Shown here piece by piece: positions 45,311 through 57,912 of a DNA stretch of 64,000 bases. Under the pieces are notes generated by a model, which saw only the letters and a list, made by a program, of their open reading frames with translations, searched no databases and was not told where the DNA came from. Positions within the stretch are counted from its first letter, which is position 1. Every line of letters begins with the position of its first letter. The DNA comes from Pomphorhynchus laevis (taxonomy: Eukaryota; Acanthocephala; Palaeacanthocephala; Echinorhynchida; Pomphorhynchidae). Location: assembly GCA_012934845.2 (NCBI GenBank), contig WNNJ02001820.1, positions 186,001-250,000 of the forward strand. The letters are read 5' to 3'. The translations under genes and the position numbers were made by a program.

Positions 45311-47114
45311 GAGTTTAAGAAAATTACATGTATATGTTTTATCAAACATATATTTAATGATTTTATTATGAATATTAAATATCCAGGTAAATATTTGATA
45401 ATTAACTAATGATATATAAATTAATATTTTGAAAATTTAATAATTAATAAAATATAAAAAACAATAGAATTTAAATAAGTAATAATAAATATTCATTTCA
45501 TTATGAATAATGAATATTTGTAAACTTCAACACACTACACTAATATCTATAATTATATAATTTAATTTAAATTATATAATAATTTTTAATCATATAATTT
45601 ATTCGAATTTATAATTATAACTACGGATTATGCTGTGACAATCAGCATTATATTAATTGTTTGGGCTCCGCGGAAAAACTCCTGGATGCGGATCTTTCTG
45701 GAAAACCCGCATGTTGACTAATATTGAAGTAGTGATATAGAAGTAACTTGAGGTGATTAACTCGAATAAGTGAATTTTAACTAAAAGATCAAAACTTGTT
45801 TCAACCAAACGCTATTCGCAAGCAAATTGTTAACAATACTTGAATTTTATATATAGTGCTCTAGCGTGACTTTAAAGAATCGAAGAGCACCTTGTTAGAA
45901 TTAATTATATATTTATCTACAGAGTTTGATGATTTTAATATTTTACAAACTTAATGATTTAGGTTAAGACCGAATATAATGTAGAAATTTAGTGCACGCA
46001 TATGTACCTGTACGAGTTTGTGATATACATAATTGGTCATAACACTTCAAGGTATATGTTTCATGCGATAAATCTACCTAGAAGTAATTTATGACATTCA
46101 CATTTAGGTAATTTTGAAAGCAATTCTCGTAAATCGATATCATATAAGAAGTAATTTAAAGTCAAGAAGAAAGAGTTTAGAATGAGGGGATACATTTAAA
46201 AAAGAAAGGGTTTTGACGAAAATATATAAAAATATCGTGCTATGTTTATCTCCTAGAAGAACTATCGTTATTACGGCGGAGTTAGTTATTGGAGCGAAAA
46301 TGTTCACGTTGTTGTTGATGCGTACTTTTTCGGAAATTAATAGCATCTGCAGCATTTCAAAATGTATTCTGTGATATCATATTGTGTTTGTAAGTTTTCG
46401 ATAATCAATCGGTCAAGACTGTCAATCGCTTTTGCGAAATTGACGAAAATCTCATCAGCGCGATGATTCCTGGAAAGCATGTTTAAAACGGCATTAAGAA
46501 CTTTAGAATATACGTTTAAAGTGGATGAGTTTGAGGAAAATTGTTTTGCTCAAGATAAAGTAAGCGGATAAATAATTTGAGAGTTAAAGCATAAGCAGGG
46601 AGGTATAACATTTATAAACATCACAAAATATTTCATTAAGAAATAAGCTCAATTTTCACGTGAACATATTTATTTTATTCAATATCTGGATCTCGATTTG
46701 TTCATGTTCATGTCGTTTAATGCGCTTTATCATTATGCAGTAAACGCGTTTCCAGCTCATGTACAATTATTAGGCGCTCTAATTGTTTGTCGAGAAAGTA
46801 TGAAATGTATCTTAATTGAATAATTTCGGGATGATTTATTTTTAATGTGGAAAAGCCTTTCAATGAAAATTGTGATGGCAACTAATCGGAGGACTTTTCA
46901 GGATATCTTTAAAAACAAGTTGAAGGATAATATGGACGCGTTCTCAATTTTTCTTTGAATGTCTTTTTTGTTTATGCTTTCTTTATATTCCTTTTTTACA
47001 TATTGGGATGCCCATGTATAGCCTGCGCGGTCTTTTGGTAGCCTATAGTAATAATAAGATCAATTTATTAATACCACTTTACCTTTCGGTATTGGGCATA
47101 ACAAAACAGAAAAA
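45311..47114. other. Stretch without a recognised gene
   Basis: AT-rich. Open minus-strand pieces near 46400-46900 have protein-like composition but were not identified. They may be eroded transposon sequence next to the gypsy relics. Confidence 0.35.
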
Positions 47115-47245
47115 TAGAACTGATTTTCAAAACCTTCACGCATCAATATCCGATAATGATAATTCTTTTAAGAATTAATTCTTTTATAGAACTGATTTTT
47201 AAAACCTTCAAGCATCAATATCTGATAATGATAATTCTTTTAAGA
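47115..47245 (+). repeat. Tandem repeat, two ~58-bp units with a 72-bp period
   Basis: The units start TAGAACTGATTTT at 47115 and 47187 and end GATAATTCTTTTAAG. They differ at about three positions. The second runs into the 150-bp direct repeat at 47226. Confidence 0.7.
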
Positions 47246-47375
47246 TCGAGCATTCGAAGACATGGAGTATACTAGTACATTCGTTTTTGCAAAATAAACA
47301 GATACATGATGCTAAACGTTCGTGGAATTAGAATCGCGTATAATTTATCGTGATAACCATGTACCGTGACTCTCT
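47226..47375 (+). repeat. 150-bp direct repeat, copy 1
   Basis: By eye it is identical over all 150 bases to 48254-48403. It starts TAATGATAATTC and ends CCGTGACTCTCT. The separation is 1028 bp. It may be a gypsy terminal region. Confidence 0.85.
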
Positions 47376-47640
47376 AAATCAGAGTTCGTTTTATGGCACA
47401 TGCTTCTCTCCATTTTGTCTATGTGAAAACCGGAGTGAGATAGTACTCTGGAGCGATTGAATACATCTTTTGAGTAAACCTGTCTTGATTTGTTGTAAAA
47501 GCTTATATTTGTTCGAGTTTGAACATTAATCTTATTATTGTTGAACATGGTTCCAACAAAGAAAGTGTCGCAACGACCGAGGATGAGCATTTGGGAGATA
47601 ACCCTACTATTCGCTTTATGAATCTCCATTGACACTTGTC
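47226..47640 (-). mobile_element. Gypsy-derived 3' end, second copy (fossil)
   Basis: It starts with the 150-bp repeat shared with 48254-48403. It shares further blocks with the gypsy fossil, such as CTGGAGCGATTGAATACATC at about 47449 and 48661. It is a broken partial copy. No LTR pair could be defined for it. Confidence 0.45.
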
Positions 47641-48228
47641 TAACTGATTAAAATTAAATGTAGTTAAGTCTGACCATATACTGGTATAGCGTATGAGATG
47701 ATTGGAAGCACCATACTTCGAAAATATCGGAGAGCTCCTGGAAAAGATAGTGATCCGAGATTTCTTGCTGAAGAGGCAACTACTATAAGTTTTGAGGATT
47801 TGTGTGGAAGGTGATCAGTAAACGACCATTGCGAATAACGAAGAACTCCTGATTAATTATAGCTATTGTAAAATTCCAATTCTTCCTTATTTATTATTAG
47901 TCTATCACACCGACGAAAGAAACCGCCTAAGTAAAATTTCAGTTTTTTGAAATATCACTGAAATAATAATAGTATATAATTAATAATTTTTTAAATTGTT
48001 ATTATTAGTAATACAGTTCAAAGGTTACCCGCAAATGAGTCCTTAACATTATTTCAAAAAATGTTCATTTATTTCCAAGTTCGTCATTGTGAAGTTGTAT
48101 CCATATACTGCTTCATAGCGCCACATCGTTGTAGACAAAACGACAAATTCTTGGCTATAGCGATGACAATCTTTGTTCGAATTTGGTTTACGCAGGTCGC
48201 ATAATCAATATTGTTTTTAATAGCTATC

Positions 48229-48253
48229 TTGCGAAATATTTTTTAAGGACTTG
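48229..48253 (+). repeat. 25-bp repeat at the left edge of the gypsy insertion
   Basis: Starts TTGCGAAATATT and ends AAGGACTTG. Identical to 51238-51262. On the minus strand both copies encode QVLKKYFA of RLE element C. Confidence 0.85.
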
Positions 48254-48403
48254 TAATGATAATTCTTTTAAGATCGAGCATTCGAAGACATGGAGTATAC
48301 TAGTACATTCGTTTTTGCAAAATAAACAGATACATGATGCTAAACGTTCGTGGAATTAGAATCGCGTATAATTTATCGTGATAACCATGTACCGTGACTC
48401 TCT
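48254..48403 (+). repeat. 150-bp direct repeat, copy 2
   Basis: Identical by eye to 47226-47375. It lies at the left (3') end of the gypsy fossil, directly after the 25-bp repeat. Confidence 0.85.
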
Positions 48404-51237
48404 GGGAAAGAAAAGTCGTTGATGTGGAGTCTCCCCTATCGCGGTACACAGTAAGCTGCGCAAAGATGACAAAACCAATGGCAGAACAAATTCCCATTCC
48501 GCCAGTGTTTTCCTGTGAGTTTTGAGGGCGAGTTGGGTTGTCTTCCAGATTATTCAACGAATCGTTCGGCCTGTCGTTACCACGTGGGTGAGCACGAACT
48601 GCGGGGAGCTAATACCGCGAGAATTTAGATCGGAATTCGTTGGTGAAAACATGTTGCTTGGTCTGGAGCGATTGAATACATCTTTTGAGTAAACCAAAGG
48701 AGATATTTGTCTGTAGTTTGATGGGCCTTTAAAGTTGTTAGCCGTAAATGCGTAGCTTATATGTGCTGTTTCTTTGTTGGCTTCAATTCGGCGCAAATTT
48801 GACACGAAGAGACAACGTCCGCAACGTCACTTTTGTCAAAAGGTAATCTGCGAACGAACGTATGAAGTATCGACTGACACCCGGATGACACAATGAATTA
48901 TGCAAGATCTTAAGATCATTAACTGTTTTGCAAGACGAACATGTTATCCTAGACATTGCGTCAGCAGCTTTATTTGAGTCCGGGCCGGTCGCAAAATTGT
49001 AAGGTGCGTTCAATTCTCCCGAGATTTTGTCACTTTTTATGAGCAGTTTTTGATCAAACATTGACACTGACCTCTGATCGGTTTTGATAACCCTAGCAGG
49101 AAATGCTTCCAATATTTATCCACAATCGCGTAAGCCTCCTTTTCCACACTCGACTGTCGCAACGCTGTTTTAGGCAAGGATCGTGAATAGAAGGCGACGG
49201 GGCAGTTGTTTTGACTGAGCACCGCGCCGATAGATGAATATGAGGCGTCAGTTTCAACAGTCAAGGAAAGATCCGGATTGTAAGCACATAAAAATGAATT
49301 CGAGATTTCCGACTTTATTTCTTCTATCTGTCGGATGACAGCACGATCGAGGGGAAAAATCTTTCGATTCTACCAGTGGGCGTATCTTTGCCGAGAAAGA
49401 AGGGATCCACCTCGAATAGTAAGCGAGCATACCGAGGAGTCTCTGTAGTGAAGTGTGATTTTCCGGAATCGGGTAAGTAAGAAATGGCTTAATTCTTTCA
49501 GTGTCAGGTTTGATGCAACCATGTCGAATATGGTAGCCCAAAAAATTGAGTTGTGTCTTGCCCAAACGCGACTTTTCCGGAGAGAATTTGATGTTGAGCT
49601 GATTAGCGATGGTCGTTAGAGATCTAGCTTTTGTCGTGTTCTCAGGCTATTTCCACAACGATGAGTCATCTAGTGCAAATACTCCTTCAAGTTGATAGTG
49701 TTCGAGTTATTCATTTCTTGGAAAGCAGAAACAGCTGAAGCCCAAAAGAATTCGCAACTACAAACGTCCTATGCTTAAGCCGTGTATTTTTTATTTTGAG
49801 AATCTGATTAAGCACTGGAAAGTCGAGCGTCGAAAACACGGAATGTGTTGCAATCTTCGTGATCAGATATTAGGAAGAGGGTAGGCATCCAAAGATGTGA
49901 CGGTTAATAGTTTGCATAGCGACAACCATTCTCTGTCTACCATTCCTATTTGTAACAACAAGAACCTGTGAGCGCCAAGGCGATCTGCTTTCTCGAATAA
50001 TGCCGGATTTGAGTAAGTTAGCTACTTGGCTTCGAATAACTCGGCGTTTATAGTGTCTGTCTTCTATTGCAACTAAAATTCAAATTCGGAAAAAGTGTTT
50101 CTGGATTTTTTCAGATGCTGGAGATATTTAGCGAGATTCCAGGCAAATTAGTGGGAACGTTATATCATGTTCCTTCATGAATTCTCTGCCTAATATGGCA
50201 TCACGAAAGAAACAATGAAAACGGCGTGGATAAGTATTTTTATTCAACTCAATGTTTGTTGTGCACTGTTTTGTAATTGTGGCCCAAGAGGAGGAGGACG
50301 CCATATAAACTGTTTTACAGCAAGATGTGGTTGTCAGTTGTAATTTATGTGCGATATTCGTGTCAATGAAATTTTCTGAACTGCCCGTATCTAGAAGAAT
50401 CGATTTGTGACCATATTGTAATGGAAGTAATGAACTTGGATCCTTAAGTTGGACATGGAACATAACGCCGATGAATCGAGGTGAAAATTTTATTTTATTG
50501 ACAGACTTTGGCAAAATACCATGTTTAGAACAAATGTTGCAAGTAAGTCTCTTCAGGCACTTACTGCGGGGGTGATAATGATTACGCAAAAGTAACAGCG
50601 TTTGGTAATTTTGTTTCGCAAGGCTGCGTTAATCGATTTGTCATCATCGAATTCGGAATGGGAGGGTTCGTTATTGTTGTCCGCTGAAACCGATGCTAGC
50701 ATTGATCTTGTCTCGTCATTTGAAGTAAAAACGGCTGCTTGTTGTTTGCGGCCTCTAGAGATGTGCCATTAAAACAATTTCATCGAAGTCAGTTTTATTC
50801 GATTCGAGTATCCTCTCACGTATATAAGAATTTAGTAGACCATGGACGAGGGCGTCAATGATATGGCTTCGACGGTTAGTTGCGGCATCGACATCTTCAA
50901 AATTACACTTTGTTGCCAACTCTTCAAGTTTTCTCACATATTGCTGGATATTCATCGTTTTATCTTGACGACAAGTATACTATTAAAAACGACTGGCTTC
51001 AAATTGCTTTCGAGTATATTTGGCTATAGCGATCTTTGACAGTAAGTAAAGTCTTGATCAGTAAGTTAATTTGTTCGATCTGTTATTTGCAACGGAAAAA
51101 ATTTTTAGCTTTTGGCGCAGTGAATCCATTCGTCGCATATGTGTCTGGATCAGATTGAAAGGTTGAGGTATAAGAAGTTTAATGGAAATTGGACGTCAAT
51201 TTTGAAAATCCGATAGCTATCGAATAAATTGTAATGA
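48254..51237 (-). mobile_element. Ty3/gypsy fossil inserted in RLE element C
   Basis: The minus strand shows the parts of a gypsy element in order: gag (near 50755-51170, KLEELATKCNFEDVDA), protease (LLDTGSSENFID), reverse transcriptase region, RNase H (TVETDASYSSIGAVLSQ), integrase zinc region (LHNSLCHPGVSRYF) and an integrase tail. It is clearly broken in several places and shortened. It is related to, but not the same as, the fossil at 21198-24980. Identical 25-bp sequences stand on both sides (48229-48253 and 51238-51262). Intact LTRs were not recognised. It is younger than the RLE element it interrupts. Confidence 0.7.
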
Positions 51238-51262
51238 TTGCGAAATATTTTTTAAGGACTTG
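51238..51262 (+). repeat. 25-bp repeat at the right edge of the gypsy insertion
   Basis: Identical to 48229-48253. It marks the point where the RLE reading frame is interrupted. Confidence 0.85.
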
Positions 51263-53603
51263 ATTGGCATCAGTTTCGATTCCTCCACTCGTTGTCAGTA
51301 CGAAATGATAAAATGCAGCTCTTTCAATTCTGGTTACTCGTTTGGCATATTTTGCTAGTTTCCTTGAACGATGGTAATTATAGATAGCAGTAGGTCCTGA
51401 GATATAGGAATGAACATGACAATTATAAATACAAATGTCCAAAAATGACCGCTCCAGATTTCCGTTCTCAGTACTGTTGTAAGCAACATCTAATCAGGCC
51501 TTATCCGCACAAGCGGTTGTACGGTTCCCAAAAGAAACATCTTCACTCCTAGAAACAATTTTGGTTCTATAACGACCAGATATGACACTTGTTTAATTGT
51601 ATTAGCGACGATGTCTCGCACAATATTGTGTCTGATAGATGGTATACCCTCCGTTTGACAAGAAAGTGTATGCGTAGTGGTCAATGGTTCTATTCAGCAA
51701 CACCCTTTTATCACCTCATCAAATTCCGTTCCACATTTCGCAGCAAGAGCGTTTTTAAACGTATCCTTTGATATCCTGAAATCATGTCTGCTAAAGGAAC
51801 GGTTTGAAAGCCATAAAGAAGCTCCATTGTCGGCAGCGTACTTTAGAGTATTTTTCCATCTTTCATCTGCCCGCTGTAGAAATTGAAGTCTCCTATTCAC
51901 GTCATATTCAAATTTTGCTGATTTTATCCTTAATAATCTTTCTATTTCCATGTTTATAAGTTCCTCGTCTGTTAGACCGTCCAAGTACGGTCGACACTGT
52001 TCTAAAGATGATTCATATGTGAACTTTGCAAGTTCCATTGGATCAGATATTCCAAGCCCACCCTAGTTAAATGAAAAAACGACACCTTACTGAGTTCTTC
52101 CATCTGATTAACAGATCCAAGCATCTTTGGTATGAAATACTCACCTAGACAATCTGCTAGAGGTTTCCATATAATAGGATCAACTGGTGTTGTTCTCAGG
52201 ATATTAGCCCAACGAAACTGCAGAGCCTGAGTTAACGCAGCGTATGCGACTTGGACATCCACTGATAGAACCTGTCCCAGCTTGTAAACCTCATCAATCC
52301 ATATCGTGATTTTTTAACGACAAGTTCGACATTCTCGCGCTGACTAATAAACGAACCCAAAAAGTTCGCACCTGCAGCACAAACTCCAACACCAGTTCCA
52401 TCAAATATCTTCCTCGCTTCATCGATAAATTCCGAATGCACTAGGACTTTACATTTTCGAGGATTTACTATATATCTATATGCAGGTCCAGAATCAACGA
52501 GACGATGCCAAAGCTCAAGGATGTCACTATATTTCCCAACACATGTAGCGTCATCCGCATACCAGCGGTGTAATACCCCGGGTAGGTGAGACTTTAGTTC
52601 TGCTACTATCATTAGCAATGTCTCCGCTCCGAATGCTGCCATAGCAAGGGGATCACCTTGTGCAAATCCCTCTTTTGAAAATATAATGTCATCTTGAATT
52701 ATTAGTTCAGAGAAGGAACTATAACAATTTTGTAATATAAGTGAGAGAGCAGGACATAATTTATTCATGTTTATCAATAATAAAGCAAGGTTGACATGAT
52801 TAAATGCGTTCTGGGCATCTACAAATAATATACACGATTTAGTATTCGAATTAAAGGTTTCACTGACAGAATGAATAATCTTTTCAGTCGCGTTGCGCTG
52901 TCCGACACAAAGCTGATCAGACCCAGCTACTAATTAACGCCATCAATACCTTTCTTATAATTCTCTTTACAGCATCGTTAACGCCTATATGACGCACTCC
53001 AGGGTTTTTATTTAGAGGAATTAGTCTACACGCAAGTAATGGTTGAAGAAAATAAGATGATATCGACTTTGTGGCTATACGGACTGTAAGTTTCGCTATA
53101 TTTGTAGCCAAACGATTTGAACTTTGACTAAAGTCATTCAATATGAAACACCACGAATTCGCATCCATGCCGGATGGTTCTGCACCTTCATGTGTACGTC
53201 TAGATGCTAATTTTATCGCACTTGGTTCTATGCCCGCGAACGTAGCATCATGATGTTGAACCGCTCCAGTTAAATGAATTTTAAGAATTTTTTCTGTTGA
53301 AACAACTGCTTTAGATGGATGTAACTGTTCCAACTTTTCACGGACTAGCATGTCATCGATAACATTATTATTCTGTAACACAGGATGCTCGATATCGGAA
53401 TTATCTAATATTCGCATGGCGGTGGAAACCCTTCCATTTTAAAAAACTTGAAAAATATCTTAGACCGGTGCTCAGCATTTAGGGACCCGAAAAAGGTTTG
53501 GTTTCCAGTGCCTACACTCTTTATATGTGACGACATATTTATCGAGTATCTTACATCCGTTGTGTGATACTTCAGTTTTCATTTTGCAGTTGTGATGTTA
53601 CAC

Positions 53604-53822
53604 TCATGTGATACAATTCGCTATCCTGTACCTTTTTTGCCGATCGATCGTAACTTGGCGATAAGATCGAACCAGATGATCATGATTAATATAAATATGG
53701 CCACCGGGGGTCTTGTGTAGACAGTTTGGAGTCGAGCAATTAACGCATGGCTTTTTTGACTTGGCACATTGGCAACATTTGCATTTTGCGGCAGCGCCGT
53801 TACACGAGCAACATTTAAGCAT
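53604..53822 (-). pseudogene. Cys-rich N-terminal domain of RLE element C
   Basis: A 72-codon frame starts MLKCCSCNGAAAKCKCCQCA, with CVNCSTPNCLHKTPGG soon after. It has many closely spaced Cys, in CxC, CCxC and CxxC patterns that suggest zinc clusters binding nucleic acid. A degraded version stands at the same place in element A (CVKVKRPCTNC). It ends shortly before the pre-RT block, in a different frame. Confidence 0.6.
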
Positions 53823-53830
53823 CGATGAAG

Positions 53831-55920
53831 GAATTCCTCAAGGCATTCAATTGTTTCGAGTCAATAATGACCTTTTTTGGTATCGTCGTTTGTTGTGATA
53901 ACTGTATGTTATTTATTTTGTATTTTTCAAGTGTAAGTATTATATAATCACCAAGACAACTTTTTAAGCAGTCAAATAGTATATAGTAATAATGTTGTTA
54001 GTATTTTGTAGGACTTCGAGAAAAATAAGCAGACTAATGTTCATTTCAATAATCATGTATTATAGCATTGAAGGTATCATTGGTTGCTACTGACCTTCCA
54101 AATCTTAAATTGAATAAATTCAAGATTTATGGGCTCAATTTGCAGGATCGATCTGTTGGCTTGATTTGATCGTTAATTGGAAATAAGATTTATTAGACAA
54201 GTTATATCCATGGTGGACAAGTGCGAGAGTAGCGGCTACTAGGTTATGCTTGCGTAATAAGTACTAAAATCTATTAAAATATAGTGAAATGTAAGCGGAA
54301 GTGAATGCAAATAAAATGCTGATGATCCTGGTTTGGATGTGACTACACAGAAAGTAGCACCAGGGAGTGATGATTAAATATCGATACTATGAACTAGCAT
54401 TAATTAAGATATTACCGGCTGCTTCGGATTAATGAGATTAGTGTGTAGATCTTTAAAATTGCCGTCTAATACATTGGATTAATTTAGGTCTAACATACAA
54501 AAAGGAAAGAACGTTCGTTGCCGTTTTATGGAGATTCCTTTATAGAGAAAAGTAGCAGCCCACACATATTTAATCGGGAATTTGCCCATCGATAGACGGT
54601 GTACCATTTACTGTTAATCAGATCGGAAAGCTATAATTTAAACCTAATAGTTAACTTATTAAAGACGACTCCTTCCTGCAAGAGCGAAATGGATTTTAAT
54701 GTACTGGAATCCATTGATATTATCAGGATCAGTCTATATGGTTTAGGTAAAAAATGATTATTTGAAGGATATACATGAATGCAGAGAATCCTTCAAAATT
54801 TAGTATCTTAAATCTTCAACGCTATCGTTGAAGATGCTGAACTCACTTCGAATATAATATTGGGTTGACGGTAACGTAGATGTGGATATATTACAGCGGT
54901 GATGTCGTTGATTTTACTGACGGAAATTTTATATCTAAATTTTATGTTAATTCGTATAATTTGTTTTAAACTGCTTTGACGATATGCTTAATGAATAATA
55001 ATATAATATATAATGTAGACAAGTGTTTTACCGACTTGCATCTCGACATTAGTAGAAACAATATACATTCACAATACGCGAAGCAGACATGTTTAACCGA
55101 GAAATATAAATTACTATAAAAATATATATTATATTAAATATATTATTTATAGGTTATAGATATATAATTTATAGTTGAATATATAATTTCTAAATAAATT
55201 ATATGTAATAATTTTATAAATTATGAAATTTTAATTTAATGATTTAATCAATTATATATAATATTTTTACAAATTATTATATATAATTTATAATTCAAGA
55301 ACATATAAAATTATTATATAATAGAGAATAATAAGCCAATTGGTAAAAAACCCAACGCGAAATTTATAAAAATTATATTTCTGTAATCTGCGTCAAAACT
55401 GCACCTGATGTTTATGATAGTTACGTCTGATGACTTTTAAAAAAGTTAACAAATAAAAATCACCAAAAAATATTCAAGTTCAACTTCTCGGCAATCGCGC
55501 ATAATACGAACTTGCAATAAAGCATATTATAAGCGCACGTAATTATTATATTCATCAGGTGCAGTTTTTGACGTAAATTTAAAAAATCTGCGTTGACAAG
55601 CCCGTTATGGATGTTGACCAATTTACGGAATAATTTTAAATTAAATCAAACATTAGATTATTTATAACAAGTAACTGCAAATATATTAGCGAGTTTCGTA
55701 CTAATATGATTGTGTTATATTTCTCAGAGACAAAAATAGAAAAAGCACAAAAAAACATTATAACAAGTAAAGATTGTCTTTAAAACAACTGTTCTAATGC
55801 AGACATATTTAGTAAAATCATGATTTGAGCATGCTCTCTTGAAATGTATTCCAATTAATACTAAATAAAGTTTATTTTCTTTACATATACAATTGCAAAT
55901 GTCGATCATTTAATTTTTAG
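53831..55920. other. Stretch without a recognised gene (end of SDR intron 3)
   Basis: AT-rich, with a highly A/T-biased section at 55090-55330. No frame or repeat family was recognised. It ends in the pyrimidine-rich acceptor TTTAATTTTTAG. Confidence 0.5.
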
Positions 55921-56037
55921 TTGGAAGATTTGAAGAGTCTCACTTAAGAAAACCGGCTTGGATTTCAATGTTAGCATACGCCGATTCAAAATTTTGCAAT
56001 ATTCTATTCACTAAAGAACTTAATAAACATCTTAAAG
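55921..56037 (+). CDS. SDR exon 4
   Basis: The acceptor is TTTTTAG. Joined to exon 3 it reads IGRFEESHLRKPAWISMLAY, then ADSKFCNILFTKELNKHLKG. The YADSK block has the catalytic Tyr and Lys of the SDR family. Its 117 bases have phase 1 at both ends. The donor GTAAGC follows at 56038. Confidence 0.88.
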
Positions 56038-56804
56038 GTAAGCTGTTTAAAATGCGAGTTTTTGCTTTTTTGAAATATAATCTCTTAATAATATTGAAAC
56101 TGATGATAGTGACATTATTACTATGTAAACAATATAATGATATCACGAATAATATATAATACTAATCTTATATTTTACATGCTTTATATTGCAATTAATA
56201 TAAATGTTTAAATATATATTATATGTATTTGCTCTTTAGTTCATAAACATTTATTGTGTAATGTCGTTAACCTTATTTTTATTTCCTAAATATAATAAAA
56301 TAATTTCTTGAATATATATGATAGGTAATGATAATAATATTATTTAGTTCAAAATACTAAACACATTCTGGTCTAACTTAAAGGATCTGATTAGTTAGAA
56401 CAACAAACTAAGATGTAAGATATAAATATATTTAAAAGGCTTTTAAATTAAAGTATTACTTTGTAAAAATTAAAATATATTCTAAATTGTATTTTAGGAA
56501 TTTAAACTTTCCGTTTTCAATAAAGTTTTGCATTTAAATAAAAATTATGATATTGTATCAATTTTTATTTGTAAGCGAACGATTTACATGCTATTATAAT
56601 ATGAAATATTGTTTAATATTAACAAACCAACAATTGATTTTTATTTCATTGCATATAGAATCGATTATTATCATACAATACGGGTAATTGTATCTTAAAA
56701 GTAAGTTCATTTGTAATTATTGTGTCAAAAGAACGATTAGATGGTATGGCTAGAATTAGATGATATAACTAATGAAGATGCATCTATTTAGTTCAAGTTT
56801 CCTT

Positions 56805-56897
56805 TTTATGCAATTGACAGATTTATTTACATAGTGATCCTATATTAATGATTTTGATAATATCCGAAGGTAACTTATTCAGATTTGTGACATTTCA
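56805..56897 (+). repeat. ~92-bp direct repeat, left of the RTE element
   Basis: It shares TTATGCAATTGACAGATTTA through CAGATTTGTGACATTTCA with 59229-59319, with about a dozen differences. The pair brackets the RTE element. Confidence 0.75.
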
Positions 56898-57184
56898 ATT
56901 GACATATTTATTATGTTGTCATATATATTCTTCAGAAATAATAAAAACAAGAAAATTGCACAAAATGAGATTCAATACGTTTCGACCAAGCGGCCTTTAG
57001 GGCCGCTAGATGCCAGTCGATTAAATATTAAGCGGGCACCTATTGCCAATTAGTTTCTTCGTTGAGTGGCCCAGATAACGTATGTTTGACATTCGTCGAT
57101 CAACGGCTAAATAATCGGCCGGCTTGCATTAGCCGTAGGGATAGTTCTATCATAGACGATCTCAGATCCCTCCGATCACTCTAA

Positions 57185-57440
57185 CGGCGAATTGGACAAT
57201 GGACGAAAAGACGGATGAGTGTCACGGAGGCCTGTTTCCTTACAGTAGCGATGTTGGATCATCAAAGCATATTGGGAACGGGAGATCGCCGAAGAAACAA
57301 AATCATTCCGATGACTCCGACGGCAGATTGGACAATGGACGAAAAGGTGGAAGATAGTCTCGGAGGCATGTTTTCTTATAGTAACGATGGTGGATCACCA
57401 AAGGATATCTGGAACGTGGGATAGCCGAACAAACAAACCA
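57185..57440 (+). repeat. Tandem monomers in the RTE 5' region
   Basis: There are two units with a period of 136 bp. The shared blocks are TTGGACAATGGACGAAAAG, then GGAGGC-TGTTT and GGATCA-CAAAG. The units differ at perhaps one position in six. Tandem 5' units of this sort usually carry the internal promoter of a LINE. Confidence 0.65.
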
Positions 57441-57912
57441 AGACAATGAAAATGACAAGCAACAAATTTACAAAATATAAATCACGTGTGAAGAACAATG
57501 ATCAACTCTCCACTGACCGGAGGAGTTTTCATTGCCGGGTGCCGTGTGACCAGGCAGTTGTACGGAGACAGTGAAAGAGACATTAACATCCGAAGCGGGC
57601 TACCCTTCATGTAGGAACGTGGAATGTCACCTCGCTGGCGGGAAAATAACCAGAATTAGTTGAAGAGATGGTTTGCTTTGGTCTAGAAATAGTCGGAGTG
57701 ACTTCTCTTCACTATTCTGGAGCTGTAACTTAACTTTTGGATCAAGTTTGGACCGTGAACTATTGGGGAGTTACCAACGGAAAGCTACGACAGGCGGCTG
57801 TAGGGATACTTACAAGTCCCCGGTTGTCGTTCGTGGAAGAGAGGTTTAACCCAGTGAACGAAAGGCTGCGTCTCTGATACTTTTAGTCAAAGAGGCAAAG
57901 GGGATAACTGTT

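Larger units (their letters stand above)
48084..53830 (-). mobile_element. RLE-type non-LTR retrotransposon, element C, split by a gypsy insertion
   Basis: It is read on the minus strand. The start is the Cys-rich N-terminus at 53604-53822. A pre-RT block follows at 52917-53417 (GAEPSGMDANSW, RLIPLNKNPGVRHIGVNDAV). The RT is at 52232-52800 (DAQNAFNHVN, EGFAQGDPLAMAAFG, RWYADDATCVG), with the thumb side at 51700-52260. Nuclease-region relics and GGIETDANQVLKKYFA lie near 51240-51700. The coding sequence then jumps over 48254-51237 and ends AIKNNIDYATCVNQIRTKIV... with a stop at 48084-48086. It has the most complete 5' half of the three copies and several frame changes. Confidence 0.7.
42411..55920 (+). 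other. SDR intron 3 (13.5 kb), filled with nested retroelements
   Basis: It runs from GTAAGT to TTTTTAG. It holds Penelope-like relics, RLE elements B and C, and a gypsy fossil. The exon 3 codon split A|TT is completed by exon 4 in frame. About 43160-48060 and 48084-53830 are mobile DNA, and the rest is AT-rich without genes. Confidence 0.7.

Noticed and set aside
46340-46930. Open minus-strand pieces considered as part of a gypsy-type element
   Set aside because: The composition is protein-like but no diagnostic motif was found, so no family was assigned.
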